Notes under the pieces: model-generated
What the model saw: only the letters and a program-made list of their open reading frames with translations
Databases searched by the model: none
What the model was told of the DNA's origin: nothing
In this document: piece after piece, positions 34,500-46,490 of the stretch
How the letters are laid out: each line of letters begins with the position of its first letter
Position numbering within the stretch: position 1 is the stretch's first letter
Assembly (NCBI GenBank): GCA_022376515.1
Contig: WTXI01000036.1
Coordinates: 124,001-188,000 of the forward strand
Source: Lactifluus volemus
Lineage: Eukaryota > Basidiomycota > Agaricomycetes > Russulales > Russulaceae
Direction: 5' to 3'
DNA: 64,000 nt
Position numbers and translations under genes: made by a program

Positions 34500-35229
34500 C
34501 TTCAACTTCTAGGCCCATCACCCTCAAACACTGTTCCACCGAGCTTCGCAATCATGTAAGTGTGCCCCACGACTTTGCGGTAGGCAGCGAATAACTGGTT
34601 GGATTTAGGTTGGTTCAGATTCCCCACAATGTCGGACATGTCTCGAGACCATATCTTTCCAGTCCCACCAGCAAGTTACCCAGCTCATGGTGGATCGTAC
34701 CATGCGATCAACCCGCAATGCTATGGTCCTCTTCCATCTGTGAGTCCATTTATCGGAGATCTGAGTAATTCTAGAATTAGAACATCCTCGCAGAATGATG
34801 GCACCACGCACATTCACCACGCGACGGGTTCCACCCGTGCCAGGCCGTCCACGATGTTTTACCCTCCCACCCAGGACCGGCGCATGTGGCCGTCTATGGA
34901 CCGCCCTCTCCCGTCAGTATCCTTCATCAGCCGTACTCTCTATCTAATCATTCACTTAGAGTCATGTCCAATTCGATGAGGTGCCTGGGAATTTCCCTGC
35001 GACTTTGGAAAGAGGTGCAAGGGGAGCTACTCAACACCTCAATGACGCCAATCACAATCTCGTTGTCCCCAACATATTGATGTCCAACGTATACAAGAAT
35101 CTTGCAATACTGTTCGTCCACAGCCCGCAGTCGAACATTGTCATGATGTCCATCGCATCGCTGGGGATCAATTCTGGTCGGTGTAACGTGACCATCGAGC
35201 TCGAAGTAGTTGACGCAGCCAGTTTTTGA
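34500..35229 (+). pseudogene. Orphan four-exon family, decayed copy A
   Basis: Compared with the intact gene at 37718-38491, the first exon has an in-frame TAA, and the third is shifted by one nucleotide just before DVLPSHPGPAHVAVYGPP. The second exon (IPTMSDMSRDHIFPVPPASY) and the whole last exon (VQFDEVPGNFPATLERG ... NSGRCNVTIELEVVD) are open. The splice signals (gtaggc; gtgagt; gtcagt; the matching AGs) are conserved. It is probably a recently dead copy. Confidence 0.7.
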
Positions 35230-35239
35230 GGGAGTTGGC

Positions 35240-37700
35240 GTAGTATCACACTGAAGTGTGTGGAGAATGGCAAGCGGTGACCGGTCCCCAGTTTTGTTTT
35301 GAGATTAGGTATTGGCGATAGGCGTGGGTTTCGAATTATGCTTTATCTGTTGGGTAGTGCTACGACTGATTGTGAGAAATACGGCGTTGCAGCTGGACAA
35401 CCTCAACACGGAACTGCCAAGATGTTATTTTTGCACCTCCCTGAACCTGGCAACGTTCCCTCGACCCAGCTGTGGGCTTTATCAACGAATTCATTCTCCT
35501 ATACTGACGGTCGATGTCACGTGATGGGGGACCCGCTGGTCTGTCAGCATGGCTGGCAGCGTCTTGCGCCAGCTGGATAGCGAACTCGAAGCGACGCAAG
35601 ATTTGAGTCATCTGGATAGGTTAGGCACTTGATGACCTCCACGGCGCCTAGTAAGAATAATTTCCGTACATGCATTGAACATGCGGACTACTGTACGGCT
35701 TATCATTGTGAAAAAAATCCGTCTGAATCCGTCTGAGTCCGTCTAAAACCCAAATTTAATGTACGTAATCGGACAAACAGAAGCAAACTGAATATTTGAC
35801 GACCACACGCCTCATGCTCGTTTGTGCATTGTCCGCACGGCGCACTATATTCCCTGCTTTATCACTATCTTTACGGGAAGATTTTAATTACTTCTTCTTG
35901 TACAGGAGGTCCTAGACATGGGCGATCAGCTACGGCCGCGCAGACAAGCCGTTCAACTCGGAGCAACCTGATTTCTATGGCAAAGGAGAGCGTATGCAGG
36001 GCCGTTCGAAGCTACAAAAGATTGGGTTTACATCTGGGGGAGCACCATTTTCTGGGGCAAGCGACCGGAAAATGATCTGACTCTCAGTCGAGCCAGATCG
36101 GAGACCTAACAAACGTCAGGTAGTATACTATTATATCATCAACGCTTCGTGTGTCGTCCGGATTGCTGAGATCTGGACAAGATGCTAACGATGAATATGT
36201 TAACAATCGATCCCGCGAAAGCAAGCATGTAGCTGCCAAACTATGCTAAAAGGAGCAGAAAAGGGTACCCTATGGGCAGGACGTTACTATGGTCTTCAAC
36301 ATCATCGATGGTACGAGTAGGCCCCTGATCGTGTTACGAAAGCACCGCTTGACCTGTGCGATCATAAAGTTTGGGCGGACAACTAGCTTGGAGACCGTGA
36401 GCCCAAGCGGTCTTTAGGTTCACAGAGCAGCTGTTGCATGAGATCGACTACTTCACCTGATACATGGGGCAGTGAGGAAGGGCATAGAAGAGTGAATTAA
36501 GGACCTCGTTCAAGTTTGTAGCATGGAGAGCCCGAAGGAGAAGAAAGGCAAATGGACTCCAAAAGGAGGGGTGTTCACTGCTCAGTTTTCCAAGTCTATC
36601 AAAAAACCCCGAGTCAAAAGTGCCTTCCGTCAGGCGCATGCGTTAATTTTTAAAGGCTAGGAGACGAGAATGGAACGATCGCGGCAAGTGCCAACTGAGG
36701 GGGTGACATGCTAGTAGAGGATCCAGGCCCCAGATTCGTCTTTGCTGAGCCGATTTCCCTTCCTCAGCGATAAGGCAAGGCTGACAGGAGGCAGGGCGGC
36801 TTTGCCACCAGGGGCGTCATTGGTGCCAAAGGGTAGATCATCACATCTGAGAACCATCTACCACACCAACACCCAGAACGCCCAGGACCTCCGCCTATCC
36901 CCATTAATGCCTTTACGTAAGAAGGTGCGCTACGTAACGTATGGATTGGTCCCGGGAGGAAGGGAGGAAGGGAAGGGATGAGAAGAGATGTCTCAAAACG
37001 GGTTTTCAGGTTTCAACAGACGACCGTAAGCCAATTTTCCGGGCTCAATCATTGACATTGACACTTCAGCCGCCGTTCAACCGTTTTTTTTTCATTCATG
37101 CCTAGCTGAGCTCTATGTTGCACTGACTAGTTGCGGCGTGTCTTTTCTCTCAGACGCACAATCTAGTTGAGAAAAAGGTACCCAAACACGGCTAGTCTAT
37201 TTTCACTTGAACTCCTCACTCGGAGTCCCTCCGAGCCTGTAAACGGCGATCCACTACTATAAGCGCTACAGTATTTGATTTCGGAAACTGGCTCCAAGTC
37301 TGGCAGCCAGGCTCTTTTTCATGGACACCCTCCTGCCAGTGCAAGCCTAATTTCAACTTGAAGGAACCCGTCCGAATCCAACGTACTGCGCATATCAGAG
37401 ATCTATCTCAGCGTCTCCTTCTAGTAACTAAAGTACCCAAGCGTTTGGTGGTTAGATTGACTTTGATGACAACGGCCAACACAGCCGCCTGAACACGGTT
37501 TGATCCTACGAGTCGACCCTTCATACTTTCATCCCCCACTCGCCGACACGTGTAACCCGCCACGCAATTCCATACACCTTCCCCCTCCACATGACCGCAG
37601 GTGCTTATATACGAGGCGCAGATTGTACCGAACCCACAGCCTCAGATCTCATTTCCCCTCAATTGAACAATCTTCCCTTTGTGTATCTAGTAACATCCTA
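35240..37700. other. Gene-poor stretch
   Basis: About 2.4 kb of short, mutually overlapping frames on both strands; I find no domain, no splice-consistent gene and no terminal repeats. A T-rich run near 37083 and repeated gtctgaatccgtctgagtcc words near 35720 are the only local structure. Confidence 0.4.
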
Positions 37701-37717
37701 TACTCGACAATTTCCAG

Positions 37718-38491
37718 ATGAGCGACGAACCTTTGCAAAGCGTGGGGAATTATCCTTATGAAGGGGTAGCGCCCTCAAACGCTGTTCCACCTGCGCCTTG
37801 CAACTATACGGGGGTGCACCGAGATTGTGCGGTAGGCAGTGTATAGTATCTCTTTGATTTGAGTGCTCAATGCTGGGGGCTGTCTCAGATTCCTGCGATG
37901 TCAGACACATATCGAGACCATATCTTCCCAACCGCACCAGCAACTTATGACGCATCGCGCGCTGCCAACCCGCAATTCTATGAACGTCCTCCAGCTGTGA
38001 GTATGTTTATCTGAGGCTCGAGAAATTCTAGAATTGGTGCACCTTCGCAGAGTGATGGTGCCACATACATTCCCCGCGCGACGAGTTTCATGCAACCTGC
38101 TATGCCCTCAAACGATGTTGTACCCTCTCACCCAGGTGGGCTGGCGAATGTGGCTGCCTATGGACCGCCTCCTCTTGTCAGTGTCCTTCGTCACCCGTCA
38201 CAGTGCTCCTTATCTAAACATTCGGTCTAGAACGTCCAATTCGATGGGGTCCCTGAGAATGCACCTGCGACTTTGGAAAGAAGTGCAAGGGGAGCTACTC
38301 AACACTTCAATATTACCGATCACAATCCTGTTGTCCCCAGCATAATGATGACCAACATATATAGGGATCTGGCAATAGAGTTCATCCACAGCCCGCAATC
38401 GAACATCGTCATGATGCACATGGCATCGGCGGGGATCAGTTCTGGTCGTGTCAAGGTGACGATCGAGCTCGAGATATATGGAGCCGCTTGA
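37718..38491 (+). CDS. Orphan four-exon gene, intact founder-like copy
   Basis: Four exons, all phase 0: 37718-37831, 37889-37996, 38051-38176, 38231-38491, with introns of 57, 54 and 54 nt; 202 residues. Exons 1-3 encode a Pro/Tyr/Asn-rich, probably disordered N-terminal half (IPAMSDTYRDHIFPTAPATY; NDVVPSHPGGLANVAAYGPP). Exon 4 encodes a compact, conserved segment: PATLERSARGATQHFN, then HNPVVPSIMMTNIYRDLAI, HSPQSNIVMMHMASAG and KVTIELEIYGA. No signal peptide or membrane segment is seen, and I do not recognise the family. A TATA-like tataTACG context and C/T-rich leader precede the ATG. Three decayed relatives lie in this window, interleaved with the F-box repeats. Confidence 0.7.
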
Positions 38492-38627
38492 GGGAGTCAG
38501 CACAGTTTCGTGGAAAGATGTGTGGAGAGAATGGTATGCGGTACCTGGTCCCCAGTTTTGTTCTGTTATTAGGTGTTGGCGATATGATGGGGGAGAAAGA
38601 AATGATGCTTTATTATTTAGACACGGA

Positions 38628-41240
38628 CTTTCTGAAGTTGGTCAGAGTTTGACTGCTCAGACTGGACCGCATCGGACCACGGCAACACTAACCAGTCAAA
38701 ATATAAGTTCCAAGGAGCTATCTCGAAAACGGTAGAGTTCCTTTCAAAAGCTATCACTCTCATCCATGAGTTGAAAAAAAAAGATCCCCGTGGAGTATGC
38801 CGAAATAACTCCATACTACTCGATGACGTCACGGTCACCTCTCTCAGCGCCGGCCTCTTCATCCACCGAAAATCTCATCTTATCTATGCGACATCCGAGT
38901 CCCGAGGAGCTTTGGGGCCTGCCACCTCCCTTCAGTGCATTGTCCAATTGTTCTACACGGGCGACTCCACTGAGCTGTAATAACAAACGATGCCTGTACG
39001 TCGACGCACTTTCTCTACGGAACAGCGGGGTTTTGTTTGCCAATTCCCCCCCCCCCTTCCTTTTCACGTTTGAGAGATGTAGAACATTTTTCGGATGTGT
39101 CAAACCTGTCTGCCGGTACCTCACTTACAGCACGTTCAATTCAGATGACGTCTGTAGATGTCATTTGTGCCGTATGAAAAGGTGGACTGATTCCCAGACG
39201 GACGCCAGGGTCCAATTCTGGATACAGGTCAGCGCCCATCGTGACCGAGGACACCGCCACCGCCATGGGAATCGTCCAAGAGTCATACACGCTGCTGTAT
39301 ACTCTCCAATCGCATCCATTGCTCACCTCCCTGAACATGCCTGGTTGCTGCTCTACCATCATCTACCCTCCCCTCATCAGAAGGCTCCGAGTCGGCCAAA
39401 GTAAGCAATTCCAAATCATGATCTTTGTATCCCTGATCTGATCACAAACTTGCGAATTAATAGGGATCAACAACAATCGATGTCACTCATCTATCCATAA
39501 ACTCAACGATGATGTGCTTCTCAATATATTTCATCTGTATCGTCTGGCCGATCCGGACGAATATAAAGATGAGAGTGGCATGTTTTACTTTGAATGGAGC
39601 CGTCAACGTTGGTGGTACAAACTGGCACATGTTTGTCGACTGTGGCGAAATCTTATTCTTGAATCACCATCCGGGCTCGACCTTCATCTGTTCTGCACCA
39701 ATGGTGTGCCTGTAGCAGATATGCTTGCACATTCACCACCTCTACCACTCACCATCTGTTATGACGGTGATCGTGTGATAACAGCAGAGGATGAATCGGG
39801 TATATTCCTCGCACTTTCACACCGTGATCGCGTTCGCCGCATTGACCTTTGGGACCTCCCAAATGCGGGAACGCTTGTCACGGCCATGGATGATCAATTC
39901 CCAAGTCTGGAGCGCATGTATATCCATTCTCCAGCCGAAGAAGTGGTCCTTCCCGTAACGTTTCAAGCGCCCAATTTACGCCATTTCAGACTGACGACGG
40001 TCTCCCTTTCAATCCAATCTCCTTTGCTCACAACTACTACCAATCTTGTCACCCTCCATCTTAATGATATCCCACCATCCTCCTATTTCCCTCCAAGTTA
40101 TATACTTGCCCGGCTTTCACTTATGCTCCAGCTAGAGAGTCTCATCATTGATTTTCGTCCCTCTGCTCCCAACCTTGGTATTGAAAGGCAACTGCACCAG
40201 ACTCCGGATATAACCACTTTCCCTAACCTACACTGGTTTGGGTTCGCTGGCATGAGCACCTATTTGGAGGCCCTTGTCGCTCAGATCAGCGCCCCTTCCA
40301 TTAATACCCTTCAAGTGCATATTTTTAATCGGCTCTCCGTTTCAGTTCCACGCCTCTTGAAGTTCATGCAAACATCCGAGAAGCTCACATTTGGCGCTAT
40401 CCAAGTAACATTCGGTACATCTGTCGTTTCATTACATGCGGTCCCTTGGAAGTGGGACACTCCTTTGCTGTTGGAGATCGAGTGCGGACAGCTCTACTGG
40501 CAGGTTGCATCTGCGGTGCAACTTATTGGTTCACTTTCACCTGTACTTTCTGTTGTCGAGAAAGTCGCATTCAGCTACAAAGAGAACGATGAAATATCTG
40601 AATGGCACGACAATGTTGATCGAAGGCAGTGGCGCGAACTTATCAGGCAATTCACCAATGCGAAGACCATTCATGTGCAAGATGATCTCGTCAGCAAAAT
40701 CTTCCATTCCTTATCATCTGACGATGGAGGGAAACCACTGGAACTCCTTCCGAACCTTGAGGAGGTTGGATATTCTGGAGGAAGCGATGCTCGGGACGCA
40801 GTTACCACATTTCTCGATGAACGACAAGTAGCGGGCCATCCCGTCAGGCTGCAGTTGGTGGATCATTCGATGTTCAATAAGCCTTGAATTCTGTAGCATG
40901 TGGACGCTGCAGCAATGGGGCTAATTGGTGGATCGAAGTAGTACATCTCGACACAACTACCCATATTTCAGTCACGCTCACACCGTGCACTAGAATATCT
41001 TAGTCAACATAGGCGTATGCATTCTCGATGACTACCATGTCTAGTGTATGCTCCCGATGGCATCGTGCTAGGGATGGTGACCCGCACATTTACAAGCCCC
41101 CCCTCCCCCTCCCCCCAGCCCCCTGTTTTTCCCCCATAGAGAAGTTTTTTCTGCGGAACGTCGGCCATATGACATACTAAGCCTACCGACAACAGAAGGG
41201 CAATCTCAGGCCCACAAGCAAACGGCTCATTATGCGTTCC
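38628..41240 (+). repeat. F-box duplication unit 1
   Basis: The unit begins with the gaagttggtcagagtttga stretch, includes the F-box gene, and ends after the gcggaacgtcggccatatga and caagcaaacggctcatta blocks. The same order recurs in units 2 and 3. In this unit part of the upstream antisense ORF is deleted. Confidence 0.7.
39337..40887 (+). CDS. F-box-like protein, tandem copy 1
   Basis: Exon 1 (39337-39400) begins MPGCCSTIIYPPLIRRLRVG; a 63-nt intron (gtaagc to ttaatag) joins it to exon 2 (39464-40887); 495 residues. The F-box region reads IHKLNDDVLLNIFHLYRL, then WWYKLAHVCRLWRNLILESP, and in SCF ligases this motif binds SKP1. The remainder is a leucine-rich, irregular repeat region (LRHFRLTTVSLSIQSPL; LVTLHLNDIPPSSYFPPSY) as in other Agaricomycete F-box proteins that select ubiquitylation targets. 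The substrate is unknown. The start is chosen because only this ATG is shared by all three copies; here a further upstream ATG (39264) is also in frame. Confidence 0.75.
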
Positions 41241-41690
41241 CGACTTTCCATATATTCGTGTTGAGTTGCTCCCCTCAGGCTTCCACTCCTTTCCGAAGTC
41301 GGAGGTGCATCCTCAGGAAGAGAAGGCGGTCCATAGGCAGCTACATGTGCCAGCCCACCTGCCAGTGGGTGAGAGGGTACAACATCGTTGGAGTACATAG
41401 CAGGGTGAGTGGAACCAGTCATGCGGTGAACCTGTGCAATGCCATCATTCTGCAAGAGTACTCTAATTCTAAGATCGCTCAGATATCTGGTGAATGGGCT
41501 CACGGGTGGAAGGTGTTCATAGCCTTGCGAGTAGACAGGGTGGGATGCACCATAAGGTGGGTAAGTTGGTGGTGGAAGCGGAAAGATATGGTCTTGATAT
41601 GTGTCTGACCTCGTGAAAGTATGAGAGTCCCCAACCGTAAGCACCCAAATCAGAGAGGTACTCGGTATATAGTGCCATACCGTACAATCT
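41225..41690 (-). pseudogene. Orphan four-exon family, truncated copy B
   Basis: The minus strand retains exon 2 (DTYQDHIFPLPPPTYPPYG), the intron (gtgagc to cttgcag) and exon 3 (SNDVVPSHP ... VAAYGPPSLP). A deletion then removes intron 3 and the start of exon 4, joining CCTTCTCTT directly to the CCTGAGGATGC segment. Only the ATLERS-equivalent start of exon 4 remains before the sequence passes into the F-box unit border. Exon 1 is absent or unrecognisable. Confidence 0.65.
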
Positions 41691-41699
41691 CTGTGCACA

Positions 41700-42177
41700 C
41701 CTGTATGATTGCAAGGTACAGGTGGGACGTTAGTTGAGGGCGCTATCCCTTCTTAAGGATAATCCCCCACGTTTAATACACAGGCTAAGGAGGTGCTATA
41801 CCAGACACCCTTGAAATGGCCCGGGCTGTGCTCCTTACTAAGTACTACGCGTGAGCCGTGAACGCGGCTTGACCGCCGACCTCAAATGCTTTTCCCATAA
41901 TTACGGTATCGAAGATTCTGCAAAAGGCAAACGCCCAAGCGCCAGGCACGCTTCAAGTTGCCTTTTAGAATTCTTCCTCGGCCTTTTCTGGGCTAACCTC
42001 CATTCGAAGCTATTCTCTAAGGTCTCGCAATCTCTCACCTCCCTAAGATCATTCATTTTATTCTACTGGAATAGTTCTTGAAAGTTTGGCAACTCGATCG
42101 ACTCGAAAAGTTTGTGGGTCGCAAGACGATCTTCCCCAGCGCCCCTACACTATTCGCCTCACCGACCTTGATCCCGA
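41700..42177. other. Spacer between F-box units 1 and 2
   Basis: No gene or repeat is recognised; short frames only. Confidence 0.4.
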
Positions 42178-44850
42178 CAAAAGCTATTACTCTCACCATG
42201 AGTTGAAAAAAGTAATCCCCGTGGAGTATGCCAAACTCACACCACTGGAGTATTCCATGATGTCGCCCTTACTGTTTTATTTGTAGTACCTGTTGACCAC
42301 AAGGTATACTAGGACAGTCGTAGTTGTGGGCGCATGTGTCGCCGAACTCCCAAATTGACCAGTCACATCTAAAGGACCTTGGTCTCCATGAATCTGCCCT
42401 TCTTGTTCTTAGTGAATACTGTATAATACTGTCATCCTGGACAGTCAGCGTTGATGACATAGTAGTAGAACTCACAGGCAGCTCGTGTTCCACCGAAACT
42501 CTCATCTTATCCAGGTCATCCTCCGTAACCGTCTATCTGGGAAGTGGCACCAGAGCCCCAAAGTCCTCGGGGCTCGGATGCCGCGTGCGAATGCATTGAC
42601 GACAGTTATGCGCTTGTCTTCGCTCCGACTTCCCCTGCCCGTTCCCGTGTCCCCCTCCTCCTTTTCACTTTTGAGGGATGTAAAACATTTTTCGGGCGTG
42701 ACAAACCTGCATGCCGGTACCTCACTCACAGTACGTTCAATTCAGATGGCATCTGTAGATTTCATATGTGCCGTATGAAAAAGTGGATTGATTCCCAGCT
42801 GGACGCCAGGGTCCAATTCTGGTATAGGTCAGCGCCCATCTTGACCGAGTGACCGAGGACACCGCCACCGCCACGGGAATCGTCCAAGAGGCCTACACGT
42901 TGCTGTATACTCTTCAATCGCATCCACGTCCGAGTCATTTCTCACCTCCCTGAACATGCCTGGTTGCTGCTCTACCATCATTTACCCTCCCCTCATCAGA
43001 AGGCTCCGAGTCGGCCAAAGTAAGCAATTCCAAGTCATGATCTTGTATCCCTGATCTGTTCACAAACTTGCGAATTAATAGGGCTCAATAGCAATACACG
43101 TCACTCGCCTATCCATAACCTCAACGATGACGTGCTTCTCAATATATTTCATCTTTATCGCCTGGTCGATCCAGACGAATATGAAGATGAGAGTGGCATG
43201 TATTACTTTGAATGGGGCCGCCAACGTTGGTGGTACAAACTGGCACATGTTTGTCGACTGTGGCGAAATCTTATTCTTGAATCACCATCCGGGCTCGACC
43301 TTCATCTGTTCTGCACCAGTGGTGTGCCCGTAGCGGACATGCTTGCACATTCACCACCTCTACCACTTACCATCTGTTATGACGGTGATCGTGTGATAAC
43401 AGCAGAAGATGAATCAGGTTTATTACTCGCACTTTCACACCGTGATCGCGTTCGCCGCATTGGCCTTTCAAGTTGGGTCCTCCCAAATGCGGGAACGCTT
43501 GTCACGGCCATGGATGATCAATTCCCAAGTCTGGAACGCATGTATATCCATTCTCCGGCCGAAGAAGTGGTCCTTCCTGTAACGTTTCAAGCGCCCAATT
43601 TACGCCATTTCAGACTGATGACGGTCTCCCTTTCAATCCAATCTCCTTTGCTCACAACTACCGCCGGTCTTGTCACCCTCCATCTTAAAGATATCCCACC
43701 ATCCTCCTATTTCCCTCCGAGTTATATACTTGCCCAGCTTTCACTTATGCTCCAGCTAGAGAGTCTCATCATTGATTTTCGTCCCTCGGCTCCCAACCGT
43801 GATGTTGAAAGCCAGCTGCACCAGACCCCAGATATGACCACTTTCCCTAACCTGCACTGGTTTAGGTTCGCCGGCATGAGCGCCTATTTGGAGGCCCTTG
43901 TCGCTCGGATCAGCGCCCCTTCACTTAATACCCTTCAAGTGCATATTTTTAATCGGCTCTCCGTTTCAGTTCCACGCCTCTTGAAGTTCATGCAAACATC
44001 CGAGAAGCTCACATTTGGCGCTATCCAAGTAACATTCGGTACATCTGTCGTTTCATTACATGCGGTCCCTTGGAAGTGGGACACTCCTTTGCTGTTGGAG
44101 ATCGAGTGCGGACAGCTCTACTGGCAGGTTGCGTCTGCAGTGCAACTTTTTGGTTCACTTTCACCCATACTTTCTGTTGTCGAGAAAGTCGCATTCAGTT
44201 ACAAAGAGAACGATGAAATATCCGAATGGCACGACAATGTCGATCGAAGGCAATGGCGTGAACTTATTAGGCAATTCACCAATGCGAAGACCATTCATGT
44301 ACAAGATGATCTCGTCAGCAAAATCTTTCGTTCCTTATCATCTGACGATGGAGGGAAACCACTGGAACTCCTTCCGAACCTTGAGGAGGTTGGATATTCT
44401 GGAGGAAGCGATGCTCGGGACGCAGTTACCACATTTCTCGATGAACGACAAGTAGCGGGCCATCCCGTCAGCCTGCACTTGGTGGATCTTTCGATTTTCG
44501 ATAAGCCTTGAATTCTGTAGACGCTGCAGCGATGGAGATAATTGGTGGATCGAAGTAGTACGTCTCGACACAACTACCCATATCTTAATCGCGCTCACGC
44601 CGTGCACTAGAATATCTTTGTCAACATAGGCATATGCATTCTCGATGACTATCATGTCTAGTGTGTGCTCCCAATGTCATCGTGCTATAGATGGCGACCC
44701 GCACATTTACTCCCCCGCCCCTTGCTTTTCCCCCATCGAGAACAGAAAGTTTTTGCTGCGGAACGTCGGCCATATGACATATCAAGCCCACAAACAACAG
44801 AAGGGCGATCTCAGGTCCACAAGCAAACGGCTCGTTCCGGAACATGGAAC
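42178..44850 (+). repeat. F-box duplication unit 2
   Basis: It opens with aaaagctattactctcaccatgagttg and gtggagtatgcc, lacking the first part seen in units 1 and 3. It then follows the same order: antisense ORF remains, leader, F-box gene and the cggccatatgacata block. Confidence 0.65.
42956..44511 (+). CDS. F-box-like protein, tandem copy 2
   Basis: Exons 42956-43019 and 43082-44511, intron 62 nt, 497 residues. Very similar to copy 1 throughout, including the intron sequence. The F-box reads IHNLNDDVLLNIFHLYRL. Small differences include a two-codon insertion (RIGLSSWVLPNAG for RIDLWDLPNAG) and DVESQLHQTPDMT. No stop or frameshift is present. Like copy 1 it should act as a SKP1-binding substrate adaptor; the target is unknown. 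Confidence 0.75.
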
Positions 44851-45279
44851 ATATGGAAAGTCTCTTAGACGAGGGCGACCTTTTCGATATAGCGACCGGA
44901 GCCCATTTTCCTGTACAGGTGGCGCCGCCGAATATGTTGAACACATCCATCCAGATGTAGGCCTGCAAGACATTGTCAGTTTTACCTGAATGTATTACTT
45001 CGCACTCGTCCAACTCCGAGTCGCACACCGAGTCGCACACAAATTATAATCCAGCTGATCACGTGGCAGTGTCTGATCATATTGTTTGCGTATTACTCAC
45101 GTACTTTCAGAAGTTGGTCAGAGTTCGACAGGTCAGACTGGACTGGATCGGACCACGGCAACACTAACCAGTCTAAATATAAGTTCCGAGGCTATCTCGA
45201 AAATGGTAGAGTTCGTTTCAAAAGCTATCACTCTCACCCATGAGTTGAAAAAAAATGATCCCCATGGAGTATGCCGAAA

Positions 45280-45780
45280 TCACACCATACTACTCGATGA
45301 CGTCGCCCTCTCGCTTGTGCGGCCAAGTCGATGTCTTGTAAGGGAAAAAACTAGCGTTTGTTGCTTGCACCTGCGGACTACGAGGTAATGTGCCGGACTC
45401 CCAAATTGATCGGTCACATCTAAAGGACCCTGACTTACATGAATCCGCCCTTCTTGTTCGTAGCGAAGCGAATGCTGTATAATACTGTTATGCTGGACAG
45501 TCAGCGTTGATGACACAGTAAACTTGAACCCCACAGACAGCTCGTGTTCCACCGAAAATCTCATCTTATTCAGGTCATCCTCCGTAACCGTCTGTCTGGG
45601 AAGTGGCGCCAGAGATACAAAGTTCTTTGGGACTCGTATGTCACATGCGAACGCATTGACGACATAGTTATGCGCTTGTCTTCGCTTCGACTTCCCTTGT
45701 CCCCCCCTCTCCTTTTCACTTTTGAGAGACGTAGAATATTTTTCGGATGTGTTAAACCTGCCTGCCGGTACCTCACTCAC
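45280..45780 (-). CDS. Possible divergent gene, antisense to the F-box leader
   Basis: A 166-residue minus-strand frame beginning MSEVPAGRFNTSEKYSTSLK, with a protein-like middle (MRFSVEHELSVGFKFTVSS, then TLTVQHNSIIQHSLRYEQEG). Corresponding frames at 42269-42729 (unit 2) and 38816-39124 (unit 1) show the same words but carry frameshifts or a deletion. I do not recognise it. It could be a real gene intact only in unit 3, or an artefact of an open strand. Confidence 0.25.
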   Translation of the reverse strand: MSEVPAGRFNTSEKYSTSLKSEKERGGQGKSKRRQAHNYVVNAFACDIRVPKNFVSLAPLPRQTVTEDDLNKMRFSVEHELSVGFKFTVSSTLTVQHNSIIQHSLRYEQEGRIHVSQGPLDVTDQFGSPAHYLVVRRCKQQTLVFSLTRHRLGRTSERATSSSSMV

Positions 45781-46490
45781 AGTACGTTCAATTCAGATGA
45801 CGTCTGTAGATAGGTCGATCAATGAAAGAAAATATGGGTGCAAAGGAGGTGCGGAGTGCGGTGCACATTGGTAGGACCACGGTGAAAGGGAGCCCACAAG
45901 TCTTTGACGAGGAGAAATTCGAGCTACAACTTGATTTCAGGTGCAGAAGCACATACAAGTATACAGATGATTGCTTCTTTCGTCAGTACAAATAACATGG
46001 TGTATTTGTCCCAGAAGGGGGGTTACAGTGTCTGGATTCATCACCAGGGATGACCGCGACCTTGCAAGAAGCCAAGCCGACAGCCCACGTCACCACCGAC
46101 CCCCCCCTGTCGCGGGGAACCTTCAATACATATCCATCTCCCTCACCACCTCCATCACCACGACCATACGGACCTGAACATTCGTGTTGGAGACATGATT
46201 TGGGTGGTCGCCCGTTTGTAGCCGAGCATGGCCCTCAGCAATCTGTCGATGCGCATGGGCGAGAAAGCCGAGTGGAGGTACTCCGAGTTAATGCCAATTC
46301 AGGCCATTCTTGCCGTATGAAAAAGTGAACTGATTCCCAGACGGACGCCAGGGTCCAATTCTGGATATAAATCAGCGCCCATCTTGACCGAGGACACCGC
46401 CACCGCCACGGGAATCGTCCAAGAGGCCTACACGCTGCTGTATACTCTCCAATCACATCCACATCCGAGTCATTTCTCACCTCCCTGAAC

